Notes: a model not told the origin generated them from the letters alone. Positions 1 to 9,652 are shown, counted from the stretch's first letter. The stretch: DNA of 64,000 nucleotides from Herbaspirillum aquaticum (GCF_002213425.1 NZ_NJGV01000008.1:186001-250000); one strand, 5' to 3'. Numbers and translations are program-made.

Positions 1-429
1 GTCGTTGGTGTCGTTCTTGACAGCCGGGGTCGCAGGCGTGGTGGCCGAGGGCTTGGCGTCAGCCGTCTTGGTCTCCGATTTGGACGGTGCCGGGGTAGCC
101 GGGCTGGACTGCGGCGCCGGGGCCACTGGCGGCACCGGCTGGGCGGCGGCCGTGTTGGGCGGCACCGGCGTCTGCGACTGCTGCTGGTCGCGCGCAGCTT
201 CGCGGGCGATGTCGCGGTTGCCGTAGAGCGGACGGTTGGGATCGGCCGCCTGGGCCGGCGTCGGGTCGGCGCGCTCGGGGCGCGTCACCTTGTTGACGAA
301 GGGGATGGGCGACTTGGTGATCATCAGTGCCACACCCACGGCGATCCCCAGGCCGACGATCAAACCCAGGATCAGGCCGAGCAGCGTACCGCCGGCCTGC
401 TTGTGATATTTCGCGTTCAACGGTTTCAC
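1..429 (-). CDS. Membrane-anchored SPOR-type (FtsN-like) protein, N-terminal part only
   Basis: Only the first 143 codons are in the window; the C-terminus lies beyond base 1. The start is taken as GTG at 429, preceded by a purine-rich AAAGAGA. After a short basic N-terminus there is one hydrophobic, Gly/Leu-rich helix (about residues 13-35), then a Pro/Ala/Thr-rich linker. This one-pass anchor plus low-complexity linker is the layout of SPOR-domain (FtsN-like) division proteins, which commonly sit just downstream of argS in Burkholderiales. The SPOR domain itself is not visible, so the family call is inferred from architecture and position. It lies 21 bp after argS on the same strand and is probably co-transcribed. 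Confidence 0.65.
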   Translation of the reverse strand, partial: MKPLNAKYHKQAGGTLLGLILGLIVGLGIAVGVALMITKSPIPFVNKVTRPERADPTPAQAADPNRPLYGNRDIAREAARDQQQSQTPVPPNTAAAQPVPPVAPAPQSSPATPAPSKSETKTADAKPSATTPATPAVKNDTND

Positions 430-450
430 GTTTCTCTTTAGCTGCTTGTT

Positions 451-2184
451 TTACATTCTGGCCGGAGCCGATACGCCCAACAATGCCAGGCCGTTGCGCA
501 GCACCTGGCGGGTGGCGGACAACAGCGCCAGGCGTGCAGACCTGGTTGGGACATCGTCGACCAGCACGCGTTCCGCATTGTAGTAGCTATGCAGTTCGCC
601 TGCCAGATCGCGCAGGTAGAAGGCCACCTGGTGCGGTCCCAGTTCCTGCAGGGCATGGGCCAGCATGTCCGGATACTCGGCCAGCTTGGCCAGCAGCGAC
701 GCTTCGCGCGGGGCGGTCAAGAGCGACAGGTCAGCCGTGGTCTTGAGCGCTTCTTCATCCACGCCCGACTTGCCCAGCACGGTGCAGATGCGGGCGTGGG
801 CGTACTGGACGTAATAGACCGGGTTTTCATCGGACTGCGCCAGCGCCAGATCGACGTCGAAGACGAACTCGGTATCGGCCTTGCGCGAGATCAGGAAGAA
901 GCGCACCGCATCGCGGCCGCGCGTGAGGTCGCGCTCCTGGCCCTCGACCGCCTCGCCGGCCGACCATTCGATCAGGTCGCGCAGGGTGACGTAGGAACCG
1001 GCGCGCTTGGAAATCTTGACCTCTTCGCCATTGCGCATGACGGTGACCATCTTGTGCAGCACGTAGTCGGGATAACCCTGCGGGATGCCCACACCGGCGG
1101 CTTGCAGGCCGGCGCGCACGCGGGCGATGGTGCCGTGGTGGTCGCTGCCCTGGATATTGATGACCTTGCCGTAGCCGCGTTGCCACTTGTTGATGTGATA
1201 GGCGACGTCGGGCACGAAGTAGGTATAGGTGCCGTCGGTCTTCTTCATGACGCGATCCTTGTCGTCGCCATAGTCGGTGGTGCGCAGCCAGAGCGCGCCA
1301 TCCTGCTCGTAGGTCTTGCCGGCGGCAATGAGCGCATCCACGGCGGCGGCTACCTTGCCGTCGGCGTAGAGCGAGGACTCGAGGTAGTAATTGTCGAACT
1401 TCACGCCGAAGGCCTGCAGGTCCAGGTCCTGCTCGTGGCGCAGGTAGGCCACGGCGAAGCGGCGGATCGAGTCCATGTCTTCCACATCGCCGCTGCCGGT
1501 GACGGGTTCGCCATCGCTGGCCGAGACGGTCTTCTTGTCGAGGAAGTCGCGGGCGATGTCGGCGATGTAGTCGCCGTTGTAGGCCGACTCGGGCCACTCG
1601 GCGTCACCCGGCTTGAAGCCGCGCGCACGCGCCTGCACCGAGGTGGCCAGGGTGGCGATCTGCACGCCGGCATCGTTGTAGTAGAACTCGCGCAGCACGT
1701 CATAGCCCTGGGCTTCCAAGAGCGAGGACAGTGCATCGCCCAGGGCGCCCTGGCGACCATGGCCCACGTGCAGCGGACCGGTGGGATTGGCCGAGACGAA
1801 CTCGACCAGCACCTTCTTGCCGGCACCCAGGCTGCCACGGCCGAAGGCCTCGCCCTGTTCGTGGATCACCTTGACCACCGCCTGCTTGGCGGCAGCCGCC
1901 ACGCGCAGGTTGATGAAGCCGGGGCCGGCGATCTCGACGGACTCCACCAGGCCTTCGCGCGCCGGGTCGGCCATGACGGCGGCCACGATGGCTTGTGCCA
2001 GTTCGCGCGGATTCTTCTTCAGCGGCTTGGCCAGCTGCATGGCGATGTTGCAGGCGATGTCGCCGTGCGAGGCATCGCGCGGACGCTCCAGGGTGATGGT
2101 CGGGGTCAGGCCGCTATCAGCCAGCAGCGGCTGCAAGGCGGACGAGAACAGGTCGGAGATGCGTTGTTTCTGTTGTGCGAGCAT
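451..2184 (-). CDS. argS: Arginyl-tRNA synthetase
   Basis: Cytosolic class I synthetase that charges tRNA-Arg with arginine using ATP. From the ATG at 2184 the protein is 577 residues, normal for the family. The N-terminal additional domain is followed by the HIGH-type motif HVGH (about residues 139-142) after SANPTGPL, and a KISKRAG motif stands where other class I enzymes have KMSKS. The C-terminal anticodon-binding domain is complete. The frame stays open upstream to a TTG at 2259, but the family N-terminus ([13 protein letters not shown]) matches the internal ATG. No strong Shine-Dalgarno is visible for either start. Housekeeping gene. Confidence 0.96.
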   Translation of the reverse strand: MLAQQKQRISDLFSSALQPLLADSGLTPTITLERPRDASHGDIACNIAMQLAKPLKKNPRELAQAIVAAVMADPAREGLVESVEIAGPGFINLRVAAAAKQAVVKVIHEQGEAFGRGSLGAGKKVLVEFVSANPTGPLHVGHGRQGALGDALSSLLEAQGYDVLREFYYNDAGVQIATLATSVQARARGFKPGDAEWPESAYNGDYIADIARDFLDKKTVSASDGEPVTGSGDVEDMDSIRRFAVAYLRHEQDLDLQAFGVKFDNYYLESSLYADGKVAAAVDALIAAGKTYEQDGALWLRTTDYGDDKDRVMKKTDGTYTYFVPDVAYHINKWQRGYGKVINIQGSDHHGTIARVRAGLQAAGVGIPQGYPDYVLHKMVTVMRNGEEVKISKRAGSYVTLRDLIEWSAGEAVEGQERDLTRGRDAVRFFLISRKADTEFVFDVDLALAQSDENPVYYVQYAHARICTVLGKSGVDEEALKTTADLSLLTAPREASLLAKLAEYPDMLAHALQELGPHQVAFYLRDLAGELHSYYNAERVLVDDVPTRSARLALLSATRQVLRNGLALLGVSAPARM

Positions 2185-2481
2185 GGGAATGAGGGGTAAA
2201 GCGGAAGCGGCCGAGGCGCTGGTCTGGCAGGCTGCGCCGCGCGGAGGGATCGCTTGCAATTGGTTGAGCAGCCGAGATTATACCGGCTAGGCGCGCCATG
2301 TTGGCTGCCCGAGCAAGCAGCTTGCACGCGGGCAAGCTCTCTGTTGCATAAAGATGCCGCAATCACAACAAAGCATGCCGCCGCGCTTGGGACACCCTGG
2401 GACACTGTTAGAACAATTTTGCAACAAACTTCACCGCGCATGTCGAGACACGCCGGGGACCCGCCAGCGGCGGGCCTGCGT

Positions 2482-4665
2482 TCATATATCGACTGGATCG
2501 ACTTCCAGCGACCAGCGGGCCCGGGTCTTGAGTTGCCGCAACTCGGCCAGCCAGTGTTTGAGGAAGCCCTGCAGCGCCGGACGCGAAGGGCATTCGATGA
2601 GCAGCTGGGCGCGCTCCACGTTGGCCACCCGCATCAGCGTCATGGGGATCGGTTCGTTGATGGTGATGGCGGGGGCGTCCAGCAAGGCGGCGGCCTCCTT
2701 CAGGAATCCCAGGGCCGTGTCCAGCTCGCGCGCCTCGGCCCGCAGCAGCGCCTGGTACATGAAGGGCGGGAAATGGGCCTGGCGGCGCTCCTCCAGCAAG
2801 TCGCCGGCAAAGCCGTCGTAGTCGTGGCGCATCACGGCCTGGTACAGCGGGTGATGCGGATAGCGGGTCTGGATCAGCACCTCGCCCGAGCTGCCATCGG
2901 CGGACAGCCCGGCCCGGCCGGCGCGGCCGGCCACCTGCATCAATTGGGCAAAGAGCCGTTCGCTGGCGCGGTAGTCGTGCGAGAACAGTGCCGTATCGGG
3001 ATTGAGCACGCCCACCAGCGTGAGCTTTTTGAAATCGTGTCCCTTGGCCACCATCTGGGTGCCGACCAGGATATCCACCTCGCCCCGGTGCACGCTGTCG
3101 AAGGCGCTCTGGGCCGAGCCCTTCAGGCGGGTCGAATCGGCATCGATGCGCAGCACGCGCGCGCCGGGGAAGATCGCCTGCAATCCCTCCTCCACCCGCT
3201 GGGTGCCGCGCCCCAAGGGCTGCAGGTCGACGTTGCCGCAGGTCGGGCAGGCACGCGGGATGGCCAGTTCCAGGCTGCAATGGTGGCAGCGCAGGCGGCG
3301 CTCGGGCCGGTGCACCACCATGAAGGCATCGCAGCGCATGCAGTTGCTGATCCAGCCGCAGGCGTCGCAGGCCAGCACCGGCGCATAGCCGCGGCGGTTC
3401 AGGAACAGCAGTGACTGCTCGCCCTGCTCCAGGCGCTTGCGCACGGCGGCGATCAGGCCGGCGGTAAGGCCGTCGACGGGCTTGTCGCGCTCCATGTCGA
3501 TCACCTTGACCGTGGGCAGCACCGCCTGCTGGGCCGCGCGCTGGCGCAGCTCCAGCCGGCGGTAGCGGCCTGCCTGGGCGTGGTGCCAGGTTTCCAGCGA
3601 GGGCGTGGCCGAGCCCAGCACCACGGGAATGCCGAGCTGGTGCGCGCGCCACACCGCCAGGTCGCGTGCGGAATAGCGCAGGCCTTCCTGCTGCTTGTAG
3701 GAGGGATCGTGTTCCTCGTCGATGACGATGAGCTTCAACGACGGCAGCGAAGACAGGATCGCCAGCCGCGTGCCCAGCACGATGTGAGCCTGGCCCAGGT
3801 GCGCGGCCAGCCAGTTGCGGGCGCGCTCGCCCTCGGCCAGCCCGCTGTGCAGCGCCACCACGTTCAGGTGCGGGAAGCGTGCGCGGATGTTGCCTTCCAG
3901 CTGCGGGGTCAGGTTGATTTCAGGTACCAGCACCAGGATCTGCGCGGGGGCTGGCGCGGGCTGGCCAGGGTCGGCCGTGTCGGTCTGCTCCTCGCCGTTG
4001 CCCGGTGCGACCTCCTCGGCCGCGCGGCGCAGGATGGCGGCAGCGGCTTGCAGGTAGACCTCAGTCTTGCCGCTGCCGGTGACGCCGTACAGCAGCAGCG
4101 GCGCAAATCCCCTGGCGCCCGCGATGGCGTCCACGGCCTGCTGCTGGGCCGGGTTCAGCGGCGGTGCCTCACCCAGCTGCAGCGGATCGGGCGCAGCCTG
4201 CGGGCCGGGTTCGACTGCCTCGACGGTGATCGCTTCGGTGTCGGCGCGAGTCTTGCGGCGCGCCTTTGTCTTTTTGGGGGCGACCAGACGGCCCAGGGCT
4301 TTGAGCGCCTTGTCCAGCGCCACCGTGGTCAGCGCACGCAGGTTCTTGGGCAGCCCGGGCAGCATCACCTCACCGAGCGGGCGCTGGTAGTAGTCGGCCG
4401 CGAAGCCGCACAGCGCCAGCCAGTGCGCCGACATGGGCGGCAACTGGTGCCGCACGGCAATGACGTCCTTGATCTTGTCGGCCTGCAAGTCGGTCTGGTC
4501 CGCATGGCCGACCACCACGCCCACAGCTTCGCGGCGGCCGAACGGTACCACCACCAGCTGGCCGATGGCCGGCATGGGCTCCTCCGGCGTGGCCGGCTGC
4601 CAGCGGTAATCGAAGACGGTATGCAGGGGCGTATCGAGCGCCACCTTGAGCAGGCGTTGTTCCAC
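2482..4665 (-). CDS. priA: Primosomal protein N' (replication restart helicase PriA)
   Basis: 3'-to-5' superfamily 2 DNA helicase that recognises stalled forks and reloads the replisome. It is 727 residues, the usual PriA length. The N-terminal DNA-binding domain (about 1-110) is followed by Walker A GVTGSGKT (about 194-201), a DEEH box (about 315) and a cysteine-rich zinc module with CxxC pairs (CDAC, CMRC, CHHC, CPTC; about 430-480) between the helicase motifs. The likely start is GTG at 4665, because the residues from there match the PriA N-terminus. The upstream gap holds a cluster of DnaA-box-like sites. Confidence 0.96.
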   Translation of the reverse strand: MEQRLLKVALDTPLHTVFDYRWQPATPEEPMPAIGQLVVVPFGRREAVGVVVGHADQTDLQADKIKDVIAVRHQLPPMSAHWLALCGFAADYYQRPLGEVMLPGLPKNLRALTTVALDKALKALGRLVAPKKTKARRKTRADTEAITVEAVEPGPQAAPDPLQLGEAPPLNPAQQQAVDAIAGARGFAPLLLYGVTGSGKTEVYLQAAAAILRRAAEEVAPGNGEEQTDTADPGQPAPAPAQILVLVPEINLTPQLEGNIRARFPHLNVVALHSGLAEGERARNWLAAHLGQAHIVLGTRLAILSSLPSLKLIVIDEEHDPSYKQQEGLRYSARDLAVWRAHQLGIPVVLGSATPSLETWHHAQAGRYRRLELRQRAAQQAVLPTVKVIDMERDKPVDGLTAGLIAAVRKRLEQGEQSLLFLNRRGYAPVLACDACGWISNCMRCDAFMVVHRPERRLRCHHCSLELAIPRACPTCGNVDLQPLGRGTQRVEEGLQAIFPGARVLRIDADSTRLKGSAQSAFDSVHRGEVDILVGTQMVAKGHDFKKLTLVGVLNPDTALFSHDYRASERLFAQLMQVAGRAGRAGLSADGSSGEVLIQTRYPHHPLYQAVMRHDYDGFAGDLLEERRQAHFPPFMYQALLRAEARELDTALGFLKEAAALLDAPAITINEPIPMTLMRVANVERAQLLIECPSRPALQGFLKHWLAELRQLKTRARWSLEVDPVDI

Positions 4666-4666
4666 G

Positions 4667-4945
4667 AACTTAAAGTCAATCCTGAAAAACCGGGCTAAGC
4701 CTCGGTTTCATCGTCATTTTTGGACCTATCCACATACACTGTGGATAACTTTGGGGACAAGTGCCACTTGACATCGCCCCGCGCAGTCTGGCTGCGGCTT
4801 GCGATGCGTTGCCCAAATCGGGGGCAAAAAATTAAGTCAATGAAATCAATGACTTGCAACCAGGGCTTGAAACACGAAAAATATTTTTTCATGGACGCTT
4901 TGCGCATGTGGGCATTGCCTCCTGTGTGCATAAGTCTGCACTTAG
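4667..4945. repeat. Degenerate tandem repeat, copy A (period about 365 bp)
   Basis: First copy of an imperfect direct duplication in the priA-hemE gap. Landmarks shared with copy B: AACTTAAAGT (4667), a box pair with a 5-bp gap (4726-4748), an A-rich AAAAATTAAGTCAATGAAAT stretch (about 4826) and TGTGCATAAGTC (4925). Each landmark recurs 364-367 bp later, so the similarity is collinear. The end points are approximate. Confidence 0.7.
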
Positions 4946-5300
4946 GGGCAATGGGCCCAGCGTTTGTCAAGTCCTGACCGACGGAATTTTGTCGACTTTG
5001 GATTGCATGCTGTTATCTCACTGTCCTACAAACTTAAAGTAAACCTTCAAAGATTTCGATAAGCAACGGTTTTGTAAACGCTTTTGGTGCTTATGCACAG
5101 CATCTGTGGATAACTTTGTGGGCAACTGCCTATTGACAAGCTCGCAAGCCACGGCTAGTGCACTTTTCCACGCAATGTCGCTTCGGCGATCGAAAAATAA
5201 ATCCAATAAAATCAAAGGGTTGCGCATGAGCACTCTGCGCAAACCTTCATATTCAAATAAATTTGATTCTCAATCAAGAATTCCGCCTGCGTGTGCATAA
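4726..5300. promoter_or_regulatory. Cluster of six DnaA-box-like sites (candidate origin or DnaA-binding locus)
   Basis: Against the consensus TTATNCACA, sites are seen at 4726-4734 (one mismatch, plus), 4740-4748 (TGTGGATAA, exact, minus), 4925-4933 (TGTGCATAA, exact, minus), 5091-5099 (TTATGCACA, exact, plus), 5105-5113 (exact, minus) and 5292-5300 (exact, minus). They form two equivalent triplets, one per repeat copy, with the same 5-bp gap inside each inverted pair. The gap is AT-rich relative to its surroundings and contains no convincing gene. Origin function is inference; a titration site or DnaA-controlled promoter for priA is also possible. Confidence 0.55.
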
Positions 5301-5305
5301 GTCCC
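5031..5305. repeat. Degenerate tandem repeat, copy B (period about 365 bp)
   Basis: Second copy of the imperfect duplication. It carries AACTTAAAGT (5031), a box pair (5091-5113), an AT-rich AAAAATAAATCCAATAAAAT stretch (about 5193) and TGTGCATAAGTC (5292), in the same order and spacing as copy A. The sequence between landmarks has diverged strongly, so the landmarks may be under selection. A further near-match to a DnaA box (TGTGCATAT) follows at about 5321. Confidence 0.7.
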
Positions 5306-5382
5306 TCGCCAGTGGCACGAATGTGCATATGGGCTTGGCCAGTCGCACAAATATGAACAGATAACGACAGATACGCGCACGT

Positions 5383-6480
5383 TCAGCCGCGCAGCGAGCG
5401 GCTGATCTCGTGTACGGCCTGCGCGAGCGTGGCGACCGCTTCCGGCGGGGTGTGCTGGGAGATGCCGTGGCCCAGGTTGAAGACATGTCCGCTGCCGGTA
5501 CCGGGACGGCCGAAGGACTCCAGCAGCTTGCGCACTTCGGTGCGGATGGCGTCGTCACCGGCAAAGAGCACATTGGGGTCGAGGTTGCCCTGCAGCGCTA
5601 CCTTGTCGCCCACGCGGCGGCGCGCTTCGCCCAGGTTGACGGTCCAGTCCAGGCCCACGGCGTCGGCGCCGATGGCGGCGATCTGCTCCAGCCACAGGCC
5701 ACCGCCCTTGGTGAAGACGATCACCGGGATATGCTGGCCATCGTGCTGGCGCTGCAGTTGGCTGACCACCTGCTGCATGTAGGCCAGCGAGAATTGCTGG
5801 TAGATGCCATCGGCCAGCGCACCACCCCAGGTGTCGAAGATCATCACGGCCTGGGCACCGGCGGCGATCTGCGCGTTCAGGTAGGCGGCCACGGCATCGG
5901 CATTGGTCTTGAGGATGTGGTGCATCAGGTCCGGACGGCGATAGAGCAGGCTCTTGACCAGGCGGAAATCATCCGAGCCGCCGCCTTCGACCATGTAGCA
6001 GGCCAGGGTCCAGGGGCTGCCGGAGAAGCCGATCAGGGGCACGCGGCCGTCGAGTTCGCGGCGGATCTGGGTGACGGCCTTGAAAACGTAGTCCAGCTTG
6101 CCCAGGTCGGGGGCCTGCAGGGCCTGGATGGCCGCCTCATCACGCAAGGGGCGCTCGAACTTGGGACCTTCCCCATCGGCGAAATACAGGCCCAGGCCCA
6201 TGGCGTCAGGCACGGTGAGGATGTCGGAGAAGAGAATGGCGGCATCCAGCGGGTAGCGTTCCAGCGGCTGCAGCGTGACCTCGGTGGCGTAGTCCGGATT
6301 GGTGGCCAGGCCCATGAAGGAGCCGGCACGGGCGCGCGTGGCGCGGTATTCCGGCAGGTAGCGGCCCGCCTGGCGCATCAGCCACAGCGGCGTGTACTCG
6401 GTGGGCTGGCGCAGCAGCGCACGCAGGAAGGTATCGTTTTTGAGCGGAGCGAAGGTGGACATGGAAGAAGAAGAGGACAT
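5383..6480 (-). CDS. hemE: Uroporphyrinogen decarboxylase
   Basis: Decarboxylates the four acetate side chains of uroporphyrinogen III to give coproporphyrinogen III in heme synthesis (cytosol, cofactor-free). The 365-residue protein has the signature [13 protein letters not shown] near the N-terminus, the GFSGSPWTL region and a complete C-terminus. The start is uncertain: ATG at 6480 gives a Ser-rich hexapeptide before a second ATG at 6462, where the usual family N-terminus ([10 protein letters not shown]) begins. The upstream ATG has a weak AGG-containing site, the inner one none. It runs toward priA with the DnaA-box gap between them. Confidence 0.96.
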   Translation of the reverse strand: MSSSSSMSTFAPLKNDTFLRALLRQPTEYTPLWLMRQAGRYLPEYRATRARAGSFMGLATNPDYATEVTLQPLERYPLDAAILFSDILTVPDAMGLGLYFADGEGPKFERPLRDEAAIQALQAPDLGKLDYVFKAVTQIRRELDGRVPLIGFSGSPWTLACYMVEGGGSDDFRLVKSLLYRRPDLMHHILKTNADAVAAYLNAQIAAGAQAVMIFDTWGGALADGIYQQFSLAYMQQVVSQLQRQHDGQHIPVIVFTKGGGLWLEQIAAIGADAVGLDWTVNLGEARRRVGDKVALQGNLDPNVLFAGDDAIRTEVRKLLESFGRPGTGSGHVFNLGHGISQHTPPEAVATLAQAVHEISRSLRG

Positions 6481-6556
6481 GGTCGGCCTGCAATGCGGTC
6501 TGACGACAATCCGGCATTATCGCATCCTCCGCGCATGGCTTCCGGCTAATTGTCGC

Positions 6557-6574
6557 TATCAGCGTGCGCTGATA
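6557..6574. promoter_or_regulatory. Perfect 18-bp palindrome between hemE and the PheC-like gene
   Basis: TATCAGCG-TG-CGCTGATA has eight-base arms and a two-base centre. It sits in the divergent intergenic region, about 77 bp upstream of hemE and 25 bp upstream of an extended -10-like TGCTATGAT (6601-6609) that could serve the plus-strand gene. The size and symmetry suit a dimeric repressor operator. The regulator is unknown. Confidence 0.4.
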
Positions 6575-6707
6575 TTGATGCAGGTCGTGGCGCGCGGTTT
6601 TGCTATGATCCGGTGGCTGTCCCCAGCCGGTCCTACCAATGAACAAGAAGCGGACCGCATACCGTGTCAACGTCCATCTCCACCATCATCATCCACGAGG
6701 AGCTTCC

Positions 6708-7505
6708 ATGAAGTCCATCATCCGCACCGTCCTGCTCGCAGGCCTGGCCGCCCTGTCGCTCTGCCTGACGCTGTCGGCGGCCCGTGCCGACGACGCCGTC
6801 CCAGCCTCACGCCTGGACCAGGTACTCAAGGCCGGCAAGCTGCGCATCTGCATGACCGGCGACTACAAGCCATTTACCTACTATCGCCCCGACCAGACCT
6901 TCGAAGGCATGGACGTGGAACTCGGCCAGGCGCTGGCCAAGTCGCTGGGGGTGGAGGCGCAGTTCGTCAAGACCACCTGGAGCACCCTGATGAATGACTT
7001 CATCGCCCAGTGCGACGTGGCCATGGGCGGCGTCTCGATCACCCTCGATCGCGCCCGCAGGGCGGCCTTCTCCGAGCCGGTCATGGTGGATGGGAAAGCG
7101 CCCATCATCCGCTGTGCCGACAAGGAAAAATTCCGCAACTTCGACATGATCGACCAGCCCGGCACGCGCGCCATCGTCAACCCGGGCGGCACCAACGAGC
7201 GCTTTGCCAAGGCCCGCTACAAGAACGCGACCTTGCTCCAGCATCCGGACAACGTCACCATCTTCCAGCAGATCATCGATGGCAAGGCCGATGTGATGGT
7301 GACCGATGCCAGCGAAACCCTGTGGCAATCCAAGCTGCATCCGGAACTGTGCCCGGTGCAGCCGGACCAGCCGCTGCAATTTGCCGAGAAGGCCTACCTG
7401 CTGCCGCGTGGCGATGTCGCCTTCAAGGCCTACGTCGATACCTGGCTGCACCTGGCCAAGGCCACCGGCGAATACCAGCGCATCTTCGACAAGTGGCTCA
7501 AGTAA
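6708..7505 (+). CDS. pheC: Periplasmic cyclohexadienyl (prephenate/arogenate) dehydratase, PheC-like
   Basis: Periplasmic-binding-protein fold enzyme expected to convert prephenate or arogenate to phenylpyruvate or phenylalanine. The ATG at 6708 has a strong GAGGAG site, which decides against an upstream in-frame ATG at 6639. The 265-residue protein opens with a signal peptide (cleavage after ARA, about residue 27). The blocks GDYKPFTY, VNPGGTNERFAKA, HPDNVTIFQQIIDGKAD, QSKLHPELC and FAEKAYLLPR match, from memory, the Pseudomonas aeruginosa PheC sequence closely, and better than ordinary amino-acid-binding proteins. No permease or ATPase genes are adjacent, which also argues for an enzyme. 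A solute-binding role cannot be excluded. Confidence 0.75.
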   Translation: MKSIIRTVLLAGLAALSLCLTLSAARADDAVPASRLDQVLKAGKLRICMTGDYKPFTYYRPDQTFEGMDVELGQALAKSLGVEAQFVKTTWSTLMNDFIAQCDVAMGGVSITLDRARRAAFSEPVMVDGKAPIIRCADKEKFRNFDMIDQPGTRAIVNPGGTNERFAKARYKNATLLQHPDNVTIFQQIIDGKADVMVTDASETLWQSKLHPELCPVQPDQPLQFAEKAYLLPRGDVAFKAYVDTWLHLAKATGEYQRIFDKWLK

Positions 7506-7536
7506 TCAACTAGGGTCGGCTGCGCCGCTCCCGGCT

Positions 7537-8349
7537 TCAGTCGAACTTGAGGTCCTTGAGTTCGGGCTTGGGGTCGGGGAAGCGCAGCTTGAGCTTCTGC
7601 AGGGTCTCCAGGACCACATTGGCCACCAGCAGGTTGCGGTGGGTCTTGGAGTCGGCCGGCACCACATACCAGGGCGCGTGCAGCGTGCTGGTCTGGCGCA
7701 GCACCTCCTGGTAGCGCTGCTGGTAGGCATCCCAGAACTTGCGCTCGGCCAGGTCTTGCGGGTCGAATTTCCAGTGCTTGTTGGGATCATCGATGCGCGA
7801 CTGCAGCCGCGATTTCTGCTCGGCCTTCGAGATGTGCAGGAAGAACTTCAACACCACCGTTCCGGTCTCCCACAGCATGCGTTCGAAGTCGTTGATCTGG
7901 CGATAGCGGCGCTTGCACTCCTTGTCGTCGATCCAGTCGTGCACGCGGGTGATGAGCACGTCCTCGTAGTGGCTGCGATTGAAGACGGCGATCTCCCCTG
8001 CCACCGGTACCTGCGCATGCACGCGCCAGAGGTAGTCGTGCGCCAGTTCGATGGCGGTCGGCCCCTTGAAGTTGGCGATGCGGATGCCCTGCGGGTTGAC
8101 GGCAGCAAAGACGTCATTGACCGTGCCATCCTTGCCGCTGGTATCCATGCCCTGCAGGATCACCAGCACCTTGTGCTTGTGGCCGGCATAGAGCATCTGT
8201 TGCTGCAGGCCGATCTCGGCCGCCAGGCGCTGCACGGTGGCGCGGTCGGTTTCCTTGTTGCCGCTGGAGAGCGGCTTGGTGGAGGCGTCGCTTTCCTTGA
8301 GGACGAACTTGGGATGGACGATGAATTGCGGGCCGATTTTCTTTGCCAT
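7537..8349 (-). CDS. ppk2: Polyphosphate kinase 2 family protein
   Basis: PPK2 enzymes transfer phosphate between polyphosphate and nucleotides, usually making (d)NDP or NTP from polyphosphate. The 270-residue single-domain protein has a P-loop GMDTSGKDG (about 68-76), a Walker-B-like FNRSHYEDVL (about 125), the lid-type arginine-rich stretch and the PPK2 C-terminal WYVVPADSKTHRNL block. Length and single domain fit the short PPK2 classes; the preferred nucleotide cannot be read from sequence. It lies convergent with the PheC-like gene, with 31 bp between their ends. Confidence 0.88.
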   Translation of the reverse strand: MAKKIGPQFIVHPKFVLKESDASTKPLSSGNKETDRATVQRLAAEIGLQQQMLYAGHKHKVLVILQGMDTSGKDGTVNDVFAAVNPQGIRIANFKGPTAIELAHDYLWRVHAQVPVAGEIAVFNRSHYEDVLITRVHDWIDDKECKRRYRQINDFERMLWETGTVVLKFFLHISKAEQKSRLQSRIDDPNKHWKFDPQDLAERKFWDAYQQRYQEVLRQTSTLHAPWYVVPADSKTHRNLLVANVVLETLQKLKLRFPDPKPELKDLKFD

Positions 8350-8402
8350 GCTGTCTCGCTTTTTCTCGTTATAAATGATTTACGGATTTCACCAGCCTGG
8401 CA

Positions 8403-8870
8403 TTACAACACGCCATGCAACTGCCCCATGGCATGTTCGATCTTGATGCACTTGTCCATGACCACCTTCAACCCGGCCGCACGCGCGCGGGCAGCGGCCT
8501 CTTCGTGAACGATATCGAGCTGCATCCACACGCATTCGGCGCCGATGGCGATGGCCTCCTCCACCACCGGCGGAATGTCGGCCGACTTGCGGAAGCAATC
8601 GACGATGGCAATGCGCAGGCCGTCCTGCGCCAATGCCGCGCTGGCCTCCCGCAAGCTGGCATGGCAGTGCTCGCCCAGGATGGTCTGGCCGGCGTACATG
8701 GGATTGACGGCGACGATGCGGTATCCCGCTGACTGCATATAGGCGGCCACGTCAAAGCTGGCGCGCTCGGGACGGTTGGACAGGCCGACCACGGCAATGA
8801 TGGGCTTGCCATGCTGGCGCGCTGTGGTCGAAGAAGGCGATGCGGAAGATGCGGGTGCAGCTGACGACAT
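8403..8870 (-). CDS. CoA-binding (YccU-type) protein
   Basis: Small Rossmann-fold protein (155 residues) of the CoA_binding family. After a Ser/Ala-rich, probably disordered N-terminus come IAVVGLSNRPERASFDVAAYM, YRIVAVNPMY, IVDCFRKS and AECVWMQLDIVHEEAAARARAAGL, the typical core of YccU-like proteins and of the succinyl-CoA ligase alpha nucleotide-binding domain. Its physiological role is not established. It lies 53 bp upstream of the PPK2 gene on the same strand and may be co-transcribed with it. Confidence 0.8.
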   Translation of the reverse strand: MSSAAPASSASPSSTTARQHGKPIIAVVGLSNRPERASFDVAAYMQSAGYRIVAVNPMYAGQTILGEHCHASLREASAALAQDGLRIAIVDCFRKSADIPPVVEEAIAIGAECVWMQLDIVHEEAAARARAAGLKVVMDKCIKIEHAMGQLHGVL

Positions 8871-9137
8871 GGGGGCTCCTGTCCGGCTGATGGAAATGAG
8901 GCTAATGCTATCAATGATTGGGTCGGACGGAATTGGTTCTATCCTTCACGTCAGCGCACTTTACCCGAGGATGAAAGTTGCCGCAGCGCCAGTGTGCGCG
9001 ACATGTGGGCAAACTTGATCCAGGTTGATTCATACGGCCTGGAAGCCGCCAGATTTGGTCAGCCCTGGGGCGGCAGAAGCACCCAGGATCTGCATGGAAG
9101 AACTGGCCACGCGCATGAGAGGAACTGTGCGCGCATG

Positions 9138-9160
9138 AAAAAAGGCAGCCGAAGCTGCCT
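9138..9160 (-). terminator. Rho-independent terminator of the ATP synthase operon
   Basis: Read on the minus strand: GGCAGC, a TTCG tetraloop, GCTGCC, then six T. It lies 70 bp past the atpC stop. The rest of the 8871-9229 gap shows no gene. Confidence 0.88.
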
Positions 9161-9229
9161 TTCATCTACTTCTGTACTGCTGTGCTGCCGTGCCGGAGCG
9201 CTCTTCGCCGGGAAGAACGCTACCAGCGA

Positions 9230-9652
9230 TCAGCGCTTCTGACGCAACTTCTGGATCGCGGCCAGCTGTGCCACTGCGGCGGCCAGTTCGGCCTGGGCTG
9301 CGGCGTGGTCGATCTTGGAGTCACGGTTCACCAGCGCTTCCTCGGCCAGACGCTTGGCTTCGGCGGCCTTGGCTTCGTCCAGGTCGGCACCACGGATGGC
9401 GGTGTCGGCCAGCACGGTCACGGCGTCGGGCTGCACTTCCAGGAGGCCACCGGCCACGAACACGAATTCCTCGTGTGCCTGGCCCGAGACCTTGATACGG
9501 ACAGCACCTGGCTTGATGCGCGTGATCAGCGGGGTGTGACGGGGATAGATACCCAGCTCACCCGCTTCGCCCGGCAACGCGACGAATTCTGCCTCGCCGG
9601 AGAAGATTTCCTCTTCCGCCGAGACCACGTCCACGTGAATAGTATGTGCCAT
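9230..9652 (-). CDS. atpC: ATP synthase F1 epsilon subunit
   Basis: Central-stalk subunit that couples gamma rotation to the c-ring and inhibits ATP hydrolysis. The 140-residue protein has the N-terminal beta-sandwich ([38 protein letters not shown]) and the C-terminal alpha-helical hairpin. The start is ATG at 9652 with AGGAAA upstream; the frame extends to 9700 but that adds no family sequence. Last gene of the atp operon, followed by a strong terminator. Confidence 0.96.
   Translation of the reverse strand: MAHTIHVDVVSAEEEIFSGEAEFVALPGEAGELGIYPRHTPLITRIKPGAVRIKVSGQAHEEFVFVAGGLLEVQPDAVTVLADTAIRGADLDEAKAAEAKRLAEEALVNRDSKIDHAAAQAELAAAVAQLAAIQKLRQKR

Noticed and set aside
589-2199. Long open frame antisense to argS
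   Set aside because: It is a GC-rich shadow of argS with no family motifs. Similar long antisense frames lie over priA, hemE, atpD, atpA, kefC and others.
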